This document shows positions 1-5,028 of a DNA stretch of 5,028 bases, piece after piece. How positions within the stretch are numbered: the first letter of the stretch is position 1; each line of letters opens with the position of its first letter. This stretch comes from UBA2979 sp963694535. Its GTDB lineage: Bacteria; Chloroflexota; Dehalococcoidia; UBA2979. The stretch lies in the NCBI GenBank assembly GCA_963694535.1, contig CAVODE010000104.1, positions 1 to 5,028 on the forward strand, in the 5' to 3' direction. The notes beneath the pieces are model-generated. The model worked only from the letters and a program-made list of their open reading frames with translations. It did no database searches and was not told the DNA's origin. The position numbers were made by a program, and so were the translations under genes.

Positions 1-1772
1 GCAGCCCGCAAGGCTTGGGCCGCTCGCACAGAACAATAGTCAAACTCTATGCCTTGTCCAATCCGTATAGGGCCTGAGCCCAGCACGAGCATCCTATCAT
101 TCATGTCCGGAACAGCTTCATTCTCATCATCGTAAGTTGAATAAAAGTACGGTGTAACCGCATCAAACTCAGCAGCACAAGTGTCAACCATTTTATAAAC
201 GGGACGAACATCCCAATCCAAACGCATATTCCTAATTTGCTCCGGCAATTTGCCTGCAAGTGAGGCAATATCGACATCTGCAAACCCCAAACGCTTAGCT
301 TCACGCAGAAGCATCGGAGTTAGATCGCTGGAAAGTAAAATTTTCTCCATTGATACAATTCGGCCTAATCTTTCCAGAAACCAAGGATCAATCCCAGTAC
401 GAGCAGATAATTCAGTTGAATCAATATGATGACGCAAAGCCGATAACAGAGCCCAGATTCGTTCATCAGTCGCCTGAAGGTATGGCTCATCAAGCCAACT
501 TGTTCTCTCCCATAACGCCGAGCGTCCACCCACCTCGAGTGAGCGTATCGCTTTTTGAAGTGCTTCCTCAAATGTACGTGCAATTGCCATCACTTCACCC
601 GTTGCTTTCATTTGAGTGCCGAGTTGTCGATCACCAGTCGCAAACTTGTCAAATGGCCAACGGGGTATTTTTACCACTGTGTAGTCCAACGCTGGCTCAA
701 ATGCAGCGGTAGTTCTTTGAGTGACAGCATTCTCAATCTCGTGCAGATTTCTCCCTAAAGCAATTTTCGCAGCCACTCGAGCAATGGGATAACCAGTTGC
801 CTTGGAAGCCAAAGCTGACGATCGCGATACACGCGGATTGACCTCAATAACATAGTATGGAGGAAGAGATCTGGGCACCTCGTGATCCCCCTCTTCGACG
901 AGAGACCGTGGGGCAAGAGCAAACTGTACGTTACAACCACCCTTAATTCCAAGAGCCCTGATTATTTTGAATGCGCTGTTTCGAAGCATTTGGTATTCAC
1001 GGTCAGTAAGTGTCTGAGAAGGAGCGACGACAATTGAATCACCTGTGTGAACTCCCATAGGATCGAGGTTTTCCATATTGCAAATAGTGATGCACGTATC
1101 GTTACCATCGCGCATCACCTCGTATTCGAGTTCTTTCCATCCCAAAAGACTCTGCTCTACTAAAATTTGGTTAATGGGCGAGGCATCCAATCCAGATTTT
1201 ACGATAGTGGCGTACTCATCATCAGTCGTTGCAACTCCCCCGCCGCTGCCGCCTAGTGTGTAAGCAGGCCGAATAACTGCTGGCAAACCAACAAGTTCTT
1301 TCGCCAGAATCGCATCATCCCAATTTTCCACAATTCTTGAGAGTGGTGTCGGCTCATCCAAATCCTCCAACAATTTCTTGAACGCCTCCCGATCCTCTGC
1401 AAAACGAATTGTCTCGACCGATGAGCCAAGCATTTCAACATCATATTTCTTCAATATCCCAGCCTCAGAAAGCTCCATACCCAAGTTCAGGCCAGTTTGT
1501 CCGCCAAGAGTTGGTAATATCGCATCAGGACGTTCACGCTCAATGATTCGAGTAAGAACTTCAACGGTAAGCGGTTCGATATAAGTGACATCTGCAACAC
1601 CATCATCTGTCATGATTGTCGCAGGATTCGAATTAACCAATATTGATCGTACGCCTTCTTCGCGCATCGCCTTACAGGCTTGAGTTCCTGCATAATCAAA
1701 TTCCGCAGCTTGCCCAATTATTATGGGCCCATTTCCTATAATTAAAACTGACTCGAGTTTTTTTTCTTTCAT
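1..1772 (-). CDS. carB: Carbamoyl-phosphate synthetase large subunit (partial, C-terminal half beyond the left edge)
   Basis: This subunit makes carbamoyl phosphate from bicarbonate, two ATP and ammonia delivered by CarA, feeding pyrimidine and arginine synthesis in the cytoplasm. The frame is open for 590 codons plus two bases; the family is about 1070 residues, so roughly the first 55% is visible. Seen in order: the N-terminal fold with GPIIIGQAAEFDYAGTQAC (15-33), SNPATIMTD (48-56) and LPTLGGQTGLNLG (86-98). The first ATP-grasp domain has R128, RPAYTLGGSGGG (168-179), GWKELEYEV and the metal-binding VIEVNPRVSRSS (308-319; E310, N312). The allosteric/oligomerisation domain follows to about 545, with VDTCAAEF (529-536). 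The second synthetase half begins with GSGPIRIGQGIEFDY (565-579). Oddities are Asn14 in IIGNGP, where Ser or Ala is usual, and about 13 extra residues near 286-306 relative to E. coli CarB. The ATG at 1772 is chosen because it fits the usual N-terminus and an in-frame TGA lies at 1800-1802; a TTG at 1793 is the only other candidate seen. Identity is secure. Confidence 0.97.
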   Translation of the reverse strand, partial: MKEKKLESVLIIGNGPIIIGQAAEFDYAGTQACKAMREEGVRSILVNSNPATIMTDDGVADVTYIEPLTVEVLTRIIERERPDAILPTLGGQTGLNLGMELSEAGILKKYDVEMLGSSVETIRFAEDREAFKKLLEDLDEPTPLSRIVENWDDAILAKELVGLPAVIRPAYTLGGSGGGVATTDDEYATIVKSGLDASPINQILVEQSLLGWKELEYEVMRDGNDTCITICNMENLDPMGVHTGDSIVVAPSQTLTDREYQMLRNSAFKIIRALGIKGGCNVQFALAPRSLVEEGDHEVPRSLPPYYVIEVNPRVSRSSALASKATGYPIARVAAKIALGRNLHEIENAVTQRTTAAFEPALDYTVVKIPRWPFDKFATGDRQLGTQMKATGEVMAIARTFEEALQKAIRSLEVGGRSALWERTSWLDEPYLQATDERIWALLSALRHHIDSTELSARTGIDPWFLERLGRIVSMEKILLSSDLTPMLLREAKRLGFADVDIASLAGKLPEQIRNMRLDWDVRPVYKMVDTCAAEFDAVTPYFYSTYDDENEAVPDMNDRMLVLGSGPIRIGQGIEFDYCSVRAAQALRA

Positions 1773-1817
1773 ATTTTGAATTAATAGCTCCAAGACAAAT
1801 CAGAATATTTTATTAGA
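1773..1817 (-). other. AT-rich spacer before carB with a distant, weak Shine-Dalgarno
   Basis: This 45-base gap is the only real intercistronic space in the window. On the coding strand the best ribosome-binding candidate is GGAG (1788-1791), 15 bases before the carB ATG, which is longer than the usual 5-10. I see no convincing hairpin, terminator or PyrR-type attenuator. A TAATAAAAT stretch beside the upstream stop loosely resembles a -10 box, but no -35 partner is obvious, so an internal promoter is not supported. carB translation may depend on coupling to the upstream gene; this is inference. Confidence 0.5.
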
Positions 1818-2585
1818 TTAATTGTGATATCCCTCCCGATAATTTTCCCCACGCATCTCAATTTGCGCGACCACATCCAAAGCCGCGTAGTGATCATGAG
1901 GCATAATTGGAATCCGAGCCATTTGTAGATGAGTGAGATCAATCGTAGTGAACTCAACAGTTCGCCAATCTTCAAGCAGGCTGAGTAAGTTCTGCCTATT
2001 GCCTTCTCCGCTGAGGTGTCCAATCGCCAATTTTGGGGTGAATACGTCTTTCCCGTCAATAAATTCATTCGAATCGCGCAAAACTTCGTAAACTTTAGGA
2101 ACTCCATTGCGTGCCTGCTTGCGAGCATCTCTATAAAAACCAGAATCATCTACACCCACATACACGACACCTTTATCATCAATCGAAACGCCAGATAATT
2201 TAATTGAAAAAGGTGGAATACGGCGCAACCTAGGGCTTGCGTTCACGTAAAATGTCTCTACTTGTGACCACATAATATCTGTAGCCATTAAAAATCCGAT
2301 ATGTATCCAACTAATGTGCAGCCAATCAGTAGGTGGAACAATAACCTCCGGAGATGAGTCTAGCTTGCTCAAAAGCGGTTCAAGTGACTCAAAATATCGA
2401 GGTGAGTCAAGACCAATCGGTTGAATAAATTGAATGGGGACTCTCCAACTATTTGAAAATTTCTCCCAGTATTCCCAATAATTCGGGAGAGACTTTTCAC
2501 TATTCGAGAAGAAAATATCCCAGTCAATTTTCATTCTCTCCTGATAAAACTCGATTAGAGCAGTATTCTCTGTAACATTCGACAT
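1818..2585 (-). CDS. Divergent 2H phosphoesterase / 2'-5' RNA ligase-like protein, probably lacking one catalytic motif
   Basis: The 255-residue protein resembles the 2H phosphoesterase superfamily (LigT / 2'-5' RNA ligase-like, cyclic phosphodiesterase fold), especially bacterial proteins with a WLHLTMQGVGF-type motif. Seen: a Trp-rich N-terminus (W22, W37, W40, W47); a predicted strand VPIQFIQPI (49-57); the first motif region PTDWLHISWIHIGF (85-98) with H90-x-S92; PPFSIKLSG (124-132); the second motif region FTPKLAIGHLSGEG (182-195); and a C-terminal strand around MARIPI (222-227). In active relatives the second region reads PHVSLAY; here it is PKLAIGH, so both His and Ser are replaced (K185, A187). 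Family members use paired HxS/T motifs to cleave 2',3'-cyclic or 2'-5' phosphodiester bonds, so activity is doubtful and a binding role is possible. There is no signal peptide or membrane segment. The gene starts two bases after the carA stop with a strong ribosome binding site, so it is a genuine, co-translated gene. Substrate and function are unknown. The fold call rests on motif alignment by eye. Confidence 0.72.
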   Translation of the reverse strand: MSNVTENTALIEFYQERMKIDWDIFFSNSEKSLPNYWEYWEKFSNSWRVPIQFIQPIGLDSPRYFESLEPLLSKLDSSPEVIVPPTDWLHISWIHIGFLMATDIMWSQVETFYVNASPRLRRIPPFSIKLSGVSIDDKGVVYVGVDDSGFYRDARKQARNGVPKVYEVLRDSNEFIDGKDVFTPKLAIGHLSGEGNRQNLLSLLEDWRTVEFTTIDLTHLQMARIPIMPHDHYAALDVVAQIEMRGENYREGYHN

Positions 2586-2587
2586 AT

Positions 2588-3727
2588 CTACATCCTCTCA
2601 GTCATGAATTGAATAAATTCATCAAAAACAAACTCACTGTCATTCGGGCCAGGGGATGCCTCAGAGTGATATTGAAGGGTGAAGATGGGTTCAGTCGCAT
2701 GCCGCATCGCCTCAACTGATTCATCGTTTAGATGCACTTGGGTGACCCGCATATCCGCTTCTAGGCCTTCGGAGTCAACAGCAAATCCATGATTCTGTGA
2801 CGTAATATGCACTTTACCACTCACTGTATCAATCACTGGATGATTGGCACCACGGTGGCCAAATTTCATTTTATACGTTTTTGCGCCGAAAACTTTAGCT
2901 AATACTTGATGACCTAGGCAAATTCCTAACATTGGTATTTTTCCGACTAAGTCCCGGGCGGATCTTGTTACCTCACCGAGTAACTCGGGATCTCCGGGAC
3001 CCGGCGATAACAAAACGCCGTCAGGACTGAGAGATAAAATGTCTGAGGCTAACGTCAGGTGTGGAACAACAGTCACGCGACAGCCTCGCGACTGAAGTAA
3101 ACGCATAATATTATTCTTCACCCCAAGATCGAGCACGACTACATGAGGTTTTTTGCTCTCACTGGATAAAGAACTCTCTACAGCAAAGTTCTTGGCACTA
3201 AATTCGTACAATGATGGCGTCGATACTGACTTCACGTGATCCGCCGTGGCGTAATTGCGAGCTGACCCAAGTCTATACAAAGCCTCATCTAAACTTTCAT
3301 CCGTTGTAATCGTACCCATCAGGACACCGCTAGATCTCAGGTGCCGAGTTAATGAACGTGTGTCGACACCGGTCATCGCAAGAATATTATTCTCGGTTAA
3401 ATACTCATTTAAACTCATGACTGAGCTAGCGTGACTCGGCAAATCAGTAAGTTCTCGAACCACAAAACCCTCGACTTGAACTCGTGAGCTCTCATCAACT
3501 TCCTCAGCAATTCCATAATTTCCCTGAAGCGGAAATGTCATCGTCAAAATTTGACCAGCAAATGACGGGTCAGTGAGGGCCTCTTGGTAGCCAGTCATTG
3601 ATGTACTGAACACCACTTCACCTGTAACACGCGACCCAATCCCTCGAGCAAGTCCAGTGAAAGACCGTCCATCACTCAAAACAAGAAGTGCATTTCTCTC
3701 TGGATTATTCATATTTGCCGAATTCAT
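2588..3727 (-). CDS. carA: Carbamoyl-phosphate synthetase small subunit (glutamine amidotransferase)
   Basis: CarA hydrolyses glutamine and channels ammonia to CarB. At 379 residues from this ATG it is close to full family length (E. coli CarA is 382). Numbered from this ATG, the N-terminal CarA-specific domain includes GEVVFSTSMTGYQEALTDPSFAGQ (36-59), PLQGNYGI (66-73) and GVDTRSLTRHLR (120-131). The class I amidotransferase domain (about 195-375) shows SPGPGDPELLG (241-251), the nucleophile in GICLGHQ (Cys270), TSQNHGFAVD (309-318) and the catalytic dyad in QYHSEASPGP (His354, Glu356). The Pro usually found between this His and Glu (HPE) is Ser here, and SPGPNDS replaces the common SPGPHDS; all catalytic residues are present. 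The ATG overlaps the pyrC stop by one base (TGATG). A TTG one codon upstream (3730) would be a four-base overlap and is also within reach of the ribosome binding site. A later ATG at 3709 is possible, since conservation starts only around ALLVLSDG. Confidence 0.97.
   Translation of the reverse strand: MNSANMNNPERNALLVLSDGRSFTGLARGIGSRVTGEVVFSTSMTGYQEALTDPSFAGQILTMTFPLQGNYGIAEEVDESSRVQVEGFVVRELTDLPSHASSVMSLNEYLTENNILAMTGVDTRSLTRHLRSSGVLMGTITTDESLDEALYRLGSARNYATADHVKSVSTPSLYEFSAKNFAVESSLSSESKKPHVVVLDLGVKNNIMRLLQSRGCRVTVVPHLTLASDILSLSPDGVLLSPGPGDPELLGEVTRSARDLVGKIPMLGICLGHQVLAKVFGAKTYKMKFGHRGANHPVIDTVSGKVHITSQNHGFAVDSEGLEADMRVTQVHLNDESVEAMRHATEPIFTLQYHSEASPGPNDSEFVFDEFIQFMTERM
2594..2599 (-). 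promoter_or_regulatory. Ribosome binding site of the 2H-like gene, inside the carA tail
   Basis: The coding strand reads GAGAGG, eight bases before the ATG at 2585. It lies within the last codons of carA (Glu-Arg), and the carA TAG falls between it and the start. Terminating carA ribosomes would sit directly on it, so translation of the two genes is probably coupled. It also supports the chosen start and the reality of the gene. Confidence 0.75.
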
Positions 3728-5028
3728 CAACTTCTTTCACCTCTAGCACTCAATCGTAAGCGTCCAGCCGCGGTGGAATCCTCATATACAATCTCGCCCT
3801 CAGAAATAGTTACCAACACTTTCCCTTTCAACGTACGGCCTGCAATCGGCGTATTCTTGCCCTTTGATAGAAAATTATTTGGCTCAACAGTCCAATCCAT
3901 CTCAGGATCAAATATCACCAAGTCAGCTGGTGCTCCAGGTGTCAGCGTGCCTAGACCAGACAAACCAGTTCGTTTATCCAGATCCCAGGCTCGGACTGGA
4001 CCACTAGTCAAGCTCCTTATCAATGTACCTAGCGGGAAGGTGCCATCATGCACTCTGGTCATAGCTAAAGCGAAGGCTGTCTCTAGCATAGATATTCCCG
4101 GAGCTGCCAAGTCGAATTCAATCTCCTTATCAGAGAGTGAGTGCGGAGCGTGATCGGTTGCTATTGCATCAATAATGCCATCACGTATCCCTATACCTAA
4201 AGCTTCCAAGTCTGAATCCATCCGCAGAGGTGGGTTAACTTTTGCTGAAGCGTTGTAGTCTATTTTTTTATAATTATTATCGAATGCAACCAGTTCATGA
4301 GTCAGTGTCAGATGATGAGGCGTTACCTCAGCCGTAACATTGACACCGCGTGCTTTCGCAGCAGCAATTAAGGAGACAGATCCAGCTGTGGACACGTGTG
4401 CAATATGTAAACGTCCTCCAGTCACTTCAGCAAGTGCTATATCACGTGCAACAAAGATTTCTTCCGCAGATGATGGTCTTCCACGAAGACCTAATCTTGC
4501 TGACACCCAACCCTCGTGCATCTGTCCCTCAGAAACTAGTGAAGGATCTTCCGCGTGCTGTGACACAGGTAAATTAAATAGAGAACTATATGAAAGAGCT
4601 GCCTGCATCAAGGACGCATCTGCAACAGCGTCACCGTCATCAGAAAGTGCAACAACTCCTGAATCAACTAATTCACCCGCAGGGGCAAGCTCCTTGCCCT
4701 GGCGACCTACTGTGATGCAACCAATAGGAAGCACTCGAACTTGAGCAGATTGTTCGATCTGTCTTAGAAGAGATTCGATGGACGCTTGGGAGTCGATTGG
4801 AGGGCTTGTATTCGGCATCGCACAAACTGTGGTAAATCCACCACGCGCTGCTGCTGCCGTCCCAGTTGCGATAGTTTCTTTATACTCAAAACCAGGCTCA
4901 CGAAGGTGACAATGAAGATCAATAAATCCTGCACTAACCACCAGCCCAGTTGCATCGACTCTTTCAGCATCAATCACCATCTCAGCCTCGTTCGGGCCTA
5001 TGCGGGCAATATGCCCATCCACTAAAAC
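3727..5028 (-). CDS. pyrC: Dihydroorotase, class I (partial, N-terminus beyond the right edge)
   Basis: This enzyme cyclises N-carbamoyl-aspartate to dihydroorotate, the third step of UMP synthesis. It belongs to the amidohydrolase superfamily and has a zinc-containing TIM barrel. The visible part is 433 residues, beginning with VLVDGHIARIGP. In complete homologues this follows a stretch of about 20-35 residues, so the gene continues past the right edge and the GTG at 5022 is internal. Numbered from the first visible codon: metal-binding DLHCHLREPG (His39, His41), CAMPNTSPP (69-77), SDDGD with the bridging Asp (about 129-133), QHAED (His158), HIAHVST (His211), substrate-binding KVNPPLR (263-269) and catalytic ATDHAPH (Asp292). 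GISMLETAFAL and NTPIAGRTLKGKVLVT close the barrel and the composite domain. These intact metal sites indicate an active enzyme rather than the inactive PyrC-like partner of some pyrB complexes. A charged tail of about 20 residues follows the usual end. It is the first visible gene of the operon; pyrB is expected upstream. Confidence 0.96.
   Translation of the reverse strand, partial: VLVDGHIARIGPNEAEMVIDAERVDATGLVVSAGFIDLHCHLREPGFEYKETIATGTAAAARGGFTTVCAMPNTSPPIDSQASIESLLRQIEQSAQVRVLPIGCITVGRQGKELAPAGELVDSGVVALSDDGDAVADASLMQAALSYSSLFNLPVSQHAEDPSLVSEGQMHEGWVSARLGLRGRPSSAEEIFVARDIALAEVTGGRLHIAHVSTAGSVSLIAAAKARGVNVTAEVTPHHLTLTHELVAFDNNYKKIDYNASAKVNPPLRMDSDLEALGIGIRDGIIDAIATDHAPHSLSDKEIEFDLAAPGISMLETAFALAMTRVHDGTFPLGTLIRSLTSGPVRAWDLDKRTGLSGLGTLTPGAPADLVIFDPEMDWTVEPNNFLSKGKNTPIAGRTLKGKVLVTISEGEIVYEDSTAAGRLRLSARGERS
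3738..3743 (-). promoter_or_regulatory. Ribosome binding site of carA
   Basis: The coding strand reads GAGGTG inside the last codons of pyrC (Arg-Gly-Glu). It is ten bases before the ATG at 3727 and seven before the alternative TTG at 3730, so spacing alone does not decide the start. ATG is preferred as the stronger codon. The site and the TGATG junction together indicate translational coupling of pyrC and carA. Confidence 0.7.

Noticed and set aside
350..712. 120-codon plus-strand open frame, and other short frames across positions 101-1584
   Set aside because: All lie opposite or out of frame with the uninterrupted carB frame, whose translation is conserved along its whole length.
1..1772. 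Possible broken carB
   Set aside because: Full translation of the minus strand from 1772 to 1 has no stop or frameshift; the gene is cut only by the window edge.
1781..2149. 122-codon minus-strand open frame overlapping the 2H-like gene
   Set aside because: It lies in a different frame wholly overlapped by the better-supported 255-codon gene apart from its tail. It shows no recognisable motif and no good ribosome binding site.
2994..3004. Near-palindrome CCGGGACCCGG inside carA
   Set aside because: It encodes the conserved PGPGDP amidotransferase motif, whose Pro/Gly codons naturally give such a sequence.
4475..4491. Perfect inverted repeat GGTCTTC-CAC-GAAGACC inside pyrC
   Set aside because: It encodes the conserved GLRGRP segment of dihydroorotase, has a three-base loop and no following T-run on either strand. 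It is most likely a by-product of codon choice rather than a regulatory hairpin.
4340..4744. Plus-strand open frames opposite pyrC (also 3773-4153 and 4786-5025)
   Set aside because: They are antisense to conserved dihydroorotase sequence and their translations look like low-information antisense frames.
5020..5022. GTG as the start codon of pyrC
   Set aside because: The upstream in-frame codons (Val-Leu) continue the conserved VLVDGHIARIGP segment, which is internal in complete dihydroorotases. The real start therefore lies beyond the window.

Overview
The window is a minus-strand stretch of a de novo pyrimidine (and arginine precursor) biosynthesis operon. In transcription order, right to left, it holds: pyrC (dihydroorotase, 5' end beyond the right edge), carA (small, glutaminase subunit of carbamoyl-phosphate synthetase), a 255-codon gene for a divergent 2H-phosphoesterase / '2'-5' RNA ligase'-like protein, and carB (large, synthetase subunit), which runs off the left edge after about 590 codons. 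The carB reading frame is open from position 1772 to position 1 with no frameshift. No intergenic space exceeds about 45 bases, and I see no RNA genes, mobile elements, CRISPR arrays or terminators.

The genes are tightly packed and probably co-transcribed. The pyrC stop and carA start overlap as TGATG. The 2H-like gene starts two bases after the carA stop, with its ribosome binding site inside the carA tail. carB follows after a 45-base AT-rich spacer. CarA releases ammonia from glutamine and passes it to CarB, which makes carbamoyl phosphate. Aspartate transcarbamoylase (not in view, expected upstream of pyrC) and PyrC then carry this to dihydroorotate.

The organism is a bacterium with moderate base composition (mid-40s percent GC by eye). 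The pyrC-carA-carB order and the style of the PyrC and CarB sequences (class I PyrC with DLHCHLREPGFE, a CarB segment VVKIPRWPFDKF) suggest Chloroflexota, perhaps a Dehalococcoidia/SAR202-like marine lineage. A low-GC actinobacterium is a possible alternative; the 2H-like protein resembles a family I associate with Actinomycetota. This placement is inference from memory of the families.

The most unusual feature is the gene between carA and carB. It has the fold signature and first catalytic motif (HIS) of the 2H phosphoesterases, but the second HxS/T motif is replaced by KLA. It may therefore be a non-catalytic RNA- or nucleotide-binding protein, translated together with carbamoyl-phosphate synthetase.
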